From Parietichytrium sp. I65-24A (Eukaryota; Sar; Bigyra; Thraustochytrida; Thraustochytriidae), in the NCBI GenBank assembly GCA_012862575.1, contig BLSF01000007.1, positions 372,001 through 436,000 on the forward strand: a stretch of 64,000 nucleotides of DNA, written 5' to 3'. Of this stretch, positions 56,487 to 64,000 are shown piece by piece. A program made the position numbers and the translations under genes. Every line of letters begins with the position of its first letter. Position 1 is the first letter of the stretch. The notes under the pieces were generated by a model, which was not told the origin of the DNA, did not search any database, and was given only the letters and a program-made list of their open reading frames with translations.

Positions 56487-57935
56487 CTACTCCTCCAGTT
56501 TTGTTTCTAGCGCTGGAAATATCCGCGCAGAAGCGGCGATTGTGGCGCTCTCCATGACACGCTCCATTTCGGTAACCATCTTTACAGTGGCATCGGGCTT
56601 GTGTTCAAAGTCGATCTGGGCCAACCAATCTGGTACGCCAGTGTCCCAGCCACGGCACTTATCGCCGGCCGTTTTGTAAGGAATGGTGTCGGTGACCAGG
56701 TCATTCTTCACGGCATTTTTTAGGAACTCGAGATCTTGAAGGGTTCCCGTCACAGCTGCATTCACGAGAATGAAACCATAAGAGCACTTCGGTTCCCAGC
56801 TTGCTGCTGGATTTACAGGAATGCCAAGCATAGCAACAGTAAAGCTTAGCATCGGGTCAAAGCCCCAGACTTTCTTATGAATGACAGGTACCGAGCCGCC
56901 GCCCACGCGTGGGTTACACTCAATGAGCACTGGGCCGTTCTTTGTATACCAGGCCTCCATGTGGAAGTTACCCACTGAGAAACCAAGTGCTTTCACGGCT
57001 TCCGCGCAGTACTGGATGAGCTCTTGTTGAATGATGGGGCTTGTCCAGCTTGGAGCGTGGAACCCGCGGTCTTGAAAATAGGGTGCAATGGGCGCCCAGT
57101 TATCCACCACGTTGCCGTACACCATCTTGCCGTCCCACATGAATATCTCGACATCAAATTCTTGTACGAGGTTGTTTTCACCGAATGTCATAGGCTCGAT
57201 GAACGTTTCGGCGAGGATTGGGGCACGACCATCGTTTTCACTGCCTGACAAAGCCCAGTTGGTCCGAATGTCTTCCAAAGTGCGTTGCACCACGCTGGAG
57301 AGCTCTTCCCTTGTGGCTACCTTGTAGCATCCAGCACTGCCCATCCCAGTCGTTGGCTTGATGAACATAGGGAAGCCCACCGTGTCTGCTGCACCCTCGA
57401 TGTCCGCCAAAGTTCGGATTGGAAAAGCTTTCACAGTGTTGAGATTTGCAGCCTCGAGAGCTTTCCGGGTTCGGTACTTGTCCTGCGCAATATGGTAGCT
57501 CTCGATCGGGTTCCGCGTCAAGTTAAGGAGCTCCTGCACATGGGCGCACAAGGCCTGGGTTGCTTCATGGGGGGTGAAAGCCCCGTCAAACTTGTCCACT
57601 ACGCCGGCGTCTTTTGCAGCCTTGCAGATGTTGACCGCGTTCGTACGATCCACCTTGCAAAACTCCACGAAGATCTCGTGATGGAAGCACTTGTGCTCTC
57701 TAGCGCACTCATAATAAGCGTTCTTTCCTGCAAACACCATATGCACAATCACGCCGAGATCCATGAGCTCGCGAATGTGCGTTCTCAGCCCTGCTCCAAA
57801 GGACGGGTAGAGGTGACTGCCCGTCACGTAGAGCAGATGCTTCCCTTTCAAGGCGCGCATCCGAAGCTGCTCAGCCTTGGCGTCCTTCTCATTTGCCATA
57901 AGCTGCTTGAACTCATCTTGGCTCAACGGTGCCAT
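56487..57935 (-). CDS. ATP-grasp domain enzyme (carboxylate-amine ligase type)
   Basis: This 482-residue protein has an N-terminal pre-ATP-grasp Rossmann-like domain (about 30-130, LLYVTGSHLYPSFGAGLRTH) and an ATP-grasp fold. Visible sites are FIKPTTGMGSAG (191-202; Lys193 and a Gly-rich loop), HMEAW (Glu327) and LIECNPRVGGGS (Glu339, Asn341, Arg343), the usual Mg-ATP ligands. The family activates a carboxylate as acyl phosphate and joins it to an amine or thiol. The layout resembles carnosine-synthase-like and BioC-carboxylase-like free-standing ligases; the substrate cannot be read. It is cytosolic, with no targeting peptide. The start ATG is the first in frame, followed by a short charged helix. 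Confidence 0.85.
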   Translation of the reverse strand: MAPLSQDEFKQLMANEKDAKAEQLRMRALKGKHLLYVTGSHLYPSFGAGLRTHIRELMDLGVIVHMVFAGKNAYYECAREHKCFHHEIFVEFCKVDRTNAVNICKAAKDAGVVDKFDGAFTPHEATQALCAHVQELLNLTRNPIESYHIAQDKYRTRKALEAANLNTVKAFPIRTLADIEGAADTVGFPMFIKPTTGMGSAGCYKVATREELSSVVQRTLEDIRTNWALSGSENDGRAPILAETFIEPMTFGENNLVQEFDVEIFMWDGKMVYGNVVDNWAPIAPYFQDRGFHAPSWTSPIIQQELIQYCAEAVKALGFSVGNFHMEAWYTKNGPVLIECNPRVGGGSVPVIHKKVWGFDPMLSFTVAMLGIPVNPAASWEPKCSYGFILVNAAVTGTLQDLEFLKNAVKNDLVTDTIPYKTAGDKCRGWDTGVPDWLAQIDFEHKPDATVKMVTEMERVMESATIAASARIFPALETKLEE

Positions 57936-59996
57936 CTTCTTCGCCGCACGTCACCCTGTTTCGACTTTTCCCTCCAACTGCCTGCGTCTCAGATCGCCGC
58001 TTTCGAGGAGCGATTGCTCTGTTGTTGCTGGTGTTGTTGTTGTTTTGGATCTGTCACAAGTCCACTCGCAAGTTAGTTGCTTCCTGCATTTACTTCGCAG
58101 TACGGCCGGACACACTCAACGATTCCCATAGCTCGGCTTACCGCCGATTCAATTTTGTCGATTAAGGTTAGTTCGAGTTTCGATCTCCATTGCATGTCAC
58201 CAAACTTGAAAGTTTGTACGTACCACTCTTGCAACACTTGCAACTCGCGTGCTGCGCTGCAGAACACAACACACACAGCACAGCACAGCGGAGAAGAAAA
58301 GAAAAGAAAAGAACACGGGTCGCGACCAATTTCACCACTTTGTTCCACAGCCCCTGCAGCAGCTTTGCATTCTCTTACGCAGAATTCAGAATGAACTCAG
58401 ATTCAGAACTCAGAATACACACGCTCTGGTCGAGCAGCTCAGCTCTCTCCCTGCTCTCACAGTCAGTCAGTGCTGGTCTAGCTCGGTCTATGGAGAGTAT
58501 TGAGAGTGAGCGAGCGACAAGTGCGCCGTTGCGGAAGAATTTTCGTTTCGTAGTTCTCAGGGAAAGAGGGAAAGAAAGAAAAAAAGGAAGGACGAAAGGC
58601 TTTCGCGCGGTTGGCCTTTGATGGCTTCGAATTGTCGCGGGCTGATAGGACGCCATTGGCCATACATAACCTATGGCATCAGATATCATCAGATCCAGAC
58701 TGAAGGTTGAATGATTTGACGACACTTTTTCAGTGGGTGGCTCCGGATCGCAGAGCGCCGGCTTGGACTCTGAACAAGATTCCCAAAGCGCAAGAGCGGG
58801 CTGGGCAGCTCTTCCAAGCGACCTCGCAAAAGAGAAAAGAGAGGAAAAAAGAGAAACTTGACATGAAAGCTCTCGAAAAGAGCAGTTCGGTGAGCCTGGC
58901 TATGCTTGGCTGATGATTGCTTGCCTTTGCTACTTTTGCTTGCTTGTTCGTTCCCTTGGCTGCTCGTGCGCCTGTCACCTGACATGTCAGCTGCAAGTGC
59001 ACTAGGCCGCCGCTACCGTCCGCCCATCGGAGGACTTGTCCGAGACACCCTTCACCTACTGAATTCCGCAACCAGCCATAGCCAGCCATTCACCAATCGC
59101 GTGCTACTCCGTGGAGCGGCGCACCGGCGGGCCAGCGCGCCCCATTCGTTCATGAGAGAGTCGCGGCAGCGGCCATTTCATTCCCTCATTCTTTCTTTCT
59201 TTCTCTCTTCCTTCTCTTTCTTGTCTTTGCGCTTTTCGCACAGCCGAGTGCTTGCTTGCAACAGTTAGTTGTCGACGCTCTTGTATTAAAATGCTCTGGT
59301 AACCGCACATTTCTTTCGAGTCAGCAGCTTTGGAGTCTTTTGAGCCTCGGAGAACAAATCCGGTAACTACTAGTTCCGAATCACCGTGGCCGTGACGCAG
59401 CTTCTGTCAACAAAAACCGCTTTTCCACTCTGTCCTTTTGAGTTGAGTTGATTAGATCAATTTTTTTCCAATCATTTGTCTTTTGTGCCTCTCTCTCTTT
59501 CTCTCCAAGCAAAAAAAAGTTTGTATCGTAGACCATTGTAGAGCATTGATGGAACATACTGTTAAATTCGTCCTATCGGCCTGAGTACTCTCTGCAGCTA
59601 TTCACTATTCCCAGTGAGTAGTTTGCTCCAGTTGTGCGAGTCACAAGAAAGGAAGAATGGAAAAATTGGAATGGGAACAAAAGTGGCGAGTGAGAGAGAT
59701 GTCAAAATCTAGCAGCCTGTTGCAAAATCTGGATTCACAGTCAATCTTTGGCTTGTGGAGTGCGTGTACTCACAGTCAGTAAGTTACACCAAAGCCTATT
59801 GAAATCCGGCAGCGGCGAGACCTGACATCACTGACACCACTTTGACATCCATGAGCTGAAAGCATCGGGTCCACCTGGCAAGCTTGCATGTTGAGCGAAT
59901 AGATGAAAGGAAGCCAATGGGTGTTGCTGGCTGTGAGTACTGAGTACCTTTCTTGATTATGTGAACATTGAAATGAGATAAGTTATTGACAGAGAG
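57936..59996. other. 2.06 kb intergenic region
   Basis: Between two minus-strand genes and upstream of the ATP-grasp gene. It holds GAAAA repeats near 58292-58312, GAAAG-rich sequence near 58565-58595, and CTTT-rich sequence near 59190-59222. Short frames only; no supported gene or RNA. Confidence 0.5.
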
Positions 59997-62900
59997 TCAG
60001 GACTTTCGTCGCCCTGCGGGTTTTGACTTGGACCTTCGCCTTGTGGTACCACCGCTAGCACCTCCTGTCGCTCCGAGATTAGATTTCGGTCCTGAAGACT
60101 GCGGAACTCTGGAGGCCAGCGTCTTGCTTGGAATCGGGACAGGAAGCGAATTACGCGAAACCGTTGGATCTTTTCTACTATCGCTGCTTCGTGCAGCGCC
60201 AAAGGAACCAAGCGAAGACACGCCAGATTCGATCGCGGGCCTTGACATCTGCTCGAGCTTGAGCCGTTTGCCTCGCAAAATGTCTAATTTCCGAAGGCAG
60301 AACTCCAGCTCCAGCTCTGCTTCCACGATTTGCCGCTCTCTCAGCTGGGGTTGCTGCTGTGCGGCGCAAGTCGGCTGCGTTTCCAAATCCGCATCCGAGC
60401 TTGCATTGTTGTTTGTTTCCGATATACCTCTCTCAAGTATAAGTCGCGAGTATTCCTTTTCAAGATAGGTCGCCCGTGATGGGAACAATTGTCGCGCAAC
60501 TCCATTTGGAGAGTCATCGCTTGGTTCTGTAAACCCGGCACCCGGGGCGAAAAGCGACTCTCGCTCTTCATTCAGTATTCTGTACTCTTGGCGAATATTG
60601 AACAGCTCGTCTGAAGGAAACACGCCGAGCTCCGCAAGACGGCCAAGCTCTTTGGCAACTTGGCCTTCGACTGTGACAACCTTTTTGGCCAGTGCAATTT
60701 CGAGCTCCAAGTCCAACTTCTTCTGCTCCGCGAAAGCTATGCGCTCCGCAGCAGACTGTTGCTTTGGCGATTTGGCGGATTTTGGGTGCTTTTGCCGCGC
60801 AGCTCTGGCAGCTTTCTCGCAAAAGCTTTGAACAGTAGAGAGCTGCTTCTCATTCAACAATTCTGCAACGAGCGAGCTGGCTTTCAGCACAACATTGTGA
60901 TCCGCTTTTTTCATGAGAGTCTCCATGCTCTGCTTTGGCAAGTGTCGTTTCATGTCTTCCTCGTCGACCCACCCAACAGTTCCCAGGAACTCGCTGTGGT
61001 ATTCGCAGAGACCGTGCGCATCCACGAGCACTCTTTCGGCATTACAGCCCCGATACAAACATTGCCGTACGACAAGAGCCCGAGGGTCCGCCGCCATTTC
61101 GCCACAAGTACCAGCGTCAGAGTCAACTTCATTAGAGATGCTCGCAAGCACCGCGCATGAATCCACTGATTGTGGCGTGTCTTTGCTCCTTCGCGGCGTG
61201 CCCTTACCTGACCGAGCAGTACTCGCGCGCTTTTCTCGCTGAGTGGTTGACTGCTCTCGCAAGACAGCGCCAGTCCCTTCCGCCGAGTGCAGATAACTCA
61301 GTGCCAAAGCGCGTTCCCGATCGAGCAGCAGCCTACAATCGTTTTTCAAACAAACGCTTCGCAGCAAATAACAACCAATGAGCTCGTCCAAAGCGACTGT
61401 CGGCAGTGGAACTATCTGAAGGGCCTCTTCCACTTGCTCCGACCCGTCAAGCCCAGCTATTGCGGAAACGGAAGCTGGTGTGGAAGGGAGCACGACGTAC
61501 AAATGCACCAGCGAATTATGAGCCACATTCGTCCCGTATTCATCGCGCAAAGTCGTTCTGTCCTTGGCAGAAAAGACCTTGGAATTGAGTTCACCAAAAC
61601 GAACTAGCTCTAGCAAATTTTGCACCGTAGCGGGGACAAAGTGACAGGCATCACCGTGGTCTCTGTCGTGTTGGGAGCTCGGGGCGTGTGCTACAACAAC
61701 ATCTGGGTGGGTTTGAACCTTTTGCCGCATCTCCACGTCCGAAATACGATCAAGGAGGTAGTGACCGCGGTGTCGTCCATCTGCGCGGCTGACTTTGAGG
61801 CCGCGCGGCCACATTTCGCTTGAGCTGCCAGATCCTTGAAATTGTGCTTCCACAGCTCCAGACAAAGCGCCGGTTTTCTCCTCTGCCCCTCCTGGGATGT
61901 AAACCTCGCGAATATATTTCATTGGATCCTGAGGCCCTGAAGTAGCCTTCGCAGTGGTTCGCTCCTCCAGGCAGTAATATACAAACGCTGTGTGTGGCCG
62001 CCGTCCGTGTTCTGGCCACAAGAGCCAGAGCACAGGTTGAATGCACAAAAGCGTATCTCTCGCAATGCGAGGACACTTTCTGGTGCCTCTAAAGAGCCTT
62101 CTTTGAAAATTGGAGTTACGCGACCTCGGTGTACTTTCGCCTATTGGCACCGCGGAAGCATCGCTATCGGCAAATGGCTCCCCGGATGACAAGAACCTAA
62201 CTCCGGCATCGTCGTACAAATTCGAGAGCAAACTTTTTACGTCCTCCTCATTTTCCGTTTGTACTACATGAGATCCCTTGCGAAGAGACCCTGCGGAAAC
62301 TGCTTGCGCGCTGGATCGGGGTACTTTCGCGACACTGCCTTCAGCCGGCTCCGAGTCTCTCGGGCAATAATGTACCACGGCCAGATGTTTGAGACCATCC
62401 TCCTTTGCATTTACAACATCCTTCAGGAGAGACCTCGTGAAGGAACTCTCTGTTGCCTGCTGAGCGAGCAAGGCGGACAAGGAGTCTTCCCGCAAGCGCT
62501 CCATAAACACTTTCCACTTGAGTCCTTGAAGCGTGAGTTGGTGACGCCGTTTACTGGTGTCCTTCTCCACCTCCACACACGCATCCAATCGCTCCATGGT
62601 TTTTTCCACCTCTCCAAAACTTTCAAAAACCAAATCTTTGAGCCTTTTCGTAGCTGTCTCCAGTTGATGCCGCAGTTTGCGCTCGTAAAGCACTTTTTTA
62701 GCTCGATGGACCGCCAGGCAAGACGAAACCTTCGCATCGAACGCCGATGATTTGGACTTGAGCAACTCTATCCTCGCCAGTCGATGCTTGCGCAGCAGCT
62801 CGAAAGACGCCTCGATCCGCCTGATGCGGTTTTCATGTTCGATCGCCACTACCCTTGCCTCGCATTTCATGGCGTTATGACTCAAAAACGTCAAAGCCAC

Positions 62901-63053
62901 TTGATCTTGCAAGGCGAAACCAGCCCCTGCAGTCCCACTCGCAGCGTTCACCTTATTGCAGCACCTAGCCCCCACCGCGGCCGCCAGAGAACCCATCGCC
63001 TGGGAAAATGCATCCGCCTCCATTCTGCTGCTCGAGACCGCTTCTTCCACCAT
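59997..63053 (-). CDS. Unknown 1018-residue coiled-coil protein with a C-C-C-H cluster
   Basis: I do not recognise this protein. The first ATG is at 63053; the frame is open for another 48 nt without an ATG, so a 5' exon is possible. Residues about 60-220 form long basic helices (ATKRLKDLVFESFGEVEKTM). The middle (230-560) is Ser/Asp-rich with an island containing HTAFVYYCLEE. A compact Cys/His motif lies at 665-686 (C-x4-C-x12-C-x2-H, in CLYRGCNAERVLVDAHGLCE), resembling small zinc knuckles common in stramenopile proteins. A charged coiled-coil region follows (about 730-960), including ELELEFCLRKLDILRGKRLK. The tail is Ser/Gly/Lys-rich and basic (TRRRSKSKPAGRRKS). Probably a nuclear or cytoskeletal scaffold; no function is claimed. 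Confidence 0.72.
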   Translation of the reverse strand: MVEEAVSSSRMEADAFSQAMGSLAAAVGARCCNKVNAASGTAGAGFALQDQVALTFLSHNAMKCEARVVAIEHENRIRRIEASFELLRKHRLARIELLKSKSSAFDAKVSSCLAVHRAKKVLYERKLRHQLETATKRLKDLVFESFGEVEKTMERLDACVEVEKDTSKRRHQLTLQGLKWKVFMERLREDSLSALLAQQATESSFTRSLLKDVVNAKEDGLKHLAVVHYCPRDSEPAEGSVAKVPRSSAQAVSAGSLRKGSHVVQTENEEDVKSLLSNLYDDAGVRFLSSGEPFADSDASAVPIGESTPRSRNSNFQRRLFRGTRKCPRIARDTLLCIQPVLWLLWPEHGRRPHTAFVYYCLEERTTAKATSGPQDPMKYIREVYIPGGAEEKTGALSGAVEAQFQGSGSSSEMWPRGLKVSRADGRHRGHYLLDRISDVEMRQKVQTHPDVVVAHAPSSQHDRDHGDACHFVPATVQNLLELVRFGELNSKVFSAKDRTTLRDEYGTNVAHNSLVHLYVVLPSTPASVSAIAGLDGSEQVEEALQIVPLPTVALDELIGCYLLRSVCLKNDCRLLLDRERALALSYLHSAEGTGAVLREQSTTQREKRASTARSGKGTPRRSKDTPQSVDSCAVLASISNEVDSDAGTCGEMAADPRALVVRQCLYRGCNAERVLVDAHGLCEYHSEFLGTVGWVDEEDMKRHLPKQSMETLMKKADHNVVLKASSLVAELLNEKQLSTVQSFCEKAARAARQKHPKSAKSPKQQSAAERIAFAEQKKLDLELEIALAKKVVTVEGQVAKELGRLAELGVFPSDELFNIRQEYRILNEERESLFAPGAGFTEPSDDSPNGVARQLFPSRATYLEKEYSRLILERGISETNNNASSDADLETQPTCAAQQQPQLRERQIVEAELELEFCLRKLDILRGKRLKLEQMSRPAIESGVSSLGSFGAARSSDSRKDPTVSRNSLPVPIPSKTLASRVPQSSGPKSNLGATGGASGGTTRRRSKSKPAGRRKS

Positions 63054-63240
63054 ATTGAAGATCACCTCATGCTCTCTCGCGCACAAAACGAAAATCAACA
63101 AAGTCCACCTACTGGTACTCTTTCTTTCACCCTTCCTGCAGACGTTGGAACACCTAGTCTGCCTGATGCTCGTGCCAATATGATCTGCTGCGAGGACAAC
63201 TATGTACGGTATGTGGCGCTGGATGGTCCTAGGCGAACTG

Positions 63241-63272
63241 ACGTACGTACACGTACGTACTGTACACGTGCG
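63241..63272. repeat. Palindromic ACGTACGT block
   Basis: ACGTACGTAC occurs twice in succession, followed by TGTACACGTGCG. Nearly every subword is self-complementary (ACGT, GTAC, TGTACA, CACGTG). CACGTG is an E-box/G-box core. Confidence 0.75.
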
Positions 63273-63740
63273 TTGTCAGGTCAGCAAGTCAAAGAGCTAA
63301 TAAGTAGTAAGAATTTCCTGTAGGTGCATTTGAATGAACCAAAGTTTTGCCGTTTCAAGCCTTACTCATGGGACTATCAGAGTCTATCCCTTTGTGCATA
63401 GCTATGCACCTAAGAACTGATAGTACTAAACTTTATTCTTGATCATGAATTTGTTCGCGAATTCTCTTTGTTCTTTACATGTAGAAGAATTCTTTGCTCC
63501 ATATATTCTTAGGTACCATTGAGTTACTCTAGCTAGCCAGCTTTAGTCTAAAGATAGGAATCTTGGGAGACTAGCTAGATAGCCATTCGGTAGTCTCTTA
63601 TATTTGCGCTTTACCATACTTTACCTTTCCAAAGATTTTCCATTTGAACGAAGAGAGGTGGAGCATGGTGGAGCATGAGAAAGGAGCGCGAATAGGTGTA
63701 GGCAGCCGCGGTGGAGGCAGCAGAGGGCGTTCAATTTTGT

Positions 63741-63796
63741 TGTTCAGTGTTCAGTATTGATTGTTCAGTGTTCAGTGTTCATTGTTCAGTGTTCAG
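63741..63796. repeat. Period-7 array (TGTTCAG, eight units)
   Basis: Eight units in perfect 7-nt register, five or more identical TGTTCAG and two diverged (TATTGAT, TGTTCAT). It ends 26 nt upstream of the MIF-family ATG. Confidence 0.92.
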
Positions 63797-63822
63797 GATC
63801 CAGGATTTGGATATTTCAAAGG

Positions 63823-64000
63823 ATGCCTTTTGTTCAGGTTCGAACGACTGTTGCGGTGCCCGACAAAGCCGACTGGGCTTGCGAGTTCGGCAAGCTGTGC
63901 GCCGAGCAGATGGGCAAGCCGGAAGCATTCTTTATGGTGCATGTGCTTGACGAGCAGGAGGGCCTCGTATTTGCTGGCTCCAAGGAGCCTTGCGCCATCG
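63823..64000 (+). CDS. MIF / D-dopachrome tautomerase family protein (partial, 5' end)
   Basis: The first 59 residues are visible before the window ends, about half of the usual 115-120. The start MPFVQVRTTV leaves Pro2 at the mature N-terminus, the catalytic base of this superfamily once Met1 is removed. Lys32 in MGKPEAFFMVHV matches the conserved active-site Lys, and AGSKEPCAI aligns with GGSSEPCAL. The family forms trimers with keto-enol tautomerase activity; many protists and plants have them, with unclear physiological roles. The gene has a period-7 repeat immediately upstream and shares its promoter region with the 1018-residue protein gene. Confidence 0.88.
   Translation, partial: MPFVQVRTTVAVPDKADWACEFGKLCAEQMGKPEAFFMVHVLDEQEGLVFAGSKEPCAI

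Larger units (their letters stand above)
63054..63822. promoter_or_regulatory. Divergent promoter region, 1018-residue gene / MIF gene
   Basis: About 0.77 kb between two ATGs. It contains a GTACGTAC-rich palindromic block (63241-63272), AT-rich sequence around 63400-63560 and a period-7 TGTTCAG array (63741-63796) ending next to the MIF start. Confidence 0.5.

Noticed and set aside
1-64000. Mobile elements or viral copies
   Set aside because: No reverse transcriptase, transposase, integrase or capsid-like frame and no long terminal repeats were seen; repeats are all short tandem arrays.

Overview
The window is nuclear DNA of a protist. Genes are long and mostly uninterrupted, three carry short GT-AG introns (77-170 nt), and there are eukaryote-only families: actin-related protein, class C GPCR, ULK4-type kinase, UTP4, eL14, ARF-like GTPase and TMEM14. 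A REF/SRPP-like lipid-droplet protein, a signalling and adhesion repertoire without animal or plant hallmarks, mid GC and few introns fit a stramenopile, most likely a thraustochytrid (Labyrinthulomycete). That placement is inference; no rRNA or other taxonomic marker is present.

Layout: 1-5859 (minus) is the 5' part of a giant Sfi1-like centrin-binding-repeat protein that runs off the left edge. It is head-to-head with a divergent actin-related protein (6732-7973 +). Then come a class C GPCR (8419-11019 -), a coiled-coil protein (12075-13175 -), a 3.6 kb gene-free stretch, a REF/SRPP-like protein (16765-17931 +), a ULK4/RUNKEL-like kinase of 2053 residues (18351-24512 -), an ankyrin-repeat protein (25595-26725 -), an unknown two-exon nuclear-looking protein (27454-29354 +) and a two-exon leucyl aminopeptidase (29958-31834 -). 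The second half holds a TMEM14/FAX-type membrane protein (34085-34498 +), an 1840-residue beta-helix/7TM surface protein (34844-40366 -), a 4.2 kb gene-poor stretch, ribosomal protein eL14 (44601-45005 +), a 90-residue basic protein (45019-45291 -), an unknown 169-residue protein (46041-46550 +), UTP4 (47005-49368 -), an ARF-like GTPase (50293-50883 +), a PLPP6-like phosphatase (51322-52287 -), a three-exon uracil phosphoribosyltransferase (54994-55929 +), an ATP-grasp enzyme (56487-57935 -), a 1018-residue unknown coiled-coil protein (59997-63053 -) and the start of a MIF/DDT-family gene (63823-64000 +).

These are mostly unrelated single genes, not an operon or cluster. Three themes stand out. 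One is cytoskeleton and cilium: the giant Sfi1-like protein, the paired actin-related protein that has lost its ATPase residues, and the ULK4-like protein. The second is lipid handling: the REF/SRPP-like protein, TMEM14/FAX and the PLPP6-like phosphatase. The third is ribosome supply: eL14 and UTP4. Strand orientation alternates almost strictly (17 switches in 20 junctions). Convergent 3' gaps are short (13-603 nt) and divergent gaps long (0.7-4.2 kb). The divergent gaps are rich in short tandem repeats, notably period-7 and period-8 arrays close to start codons. I saw no tRNA, rRNA, CRISPR array, viral copy or intact transposon.
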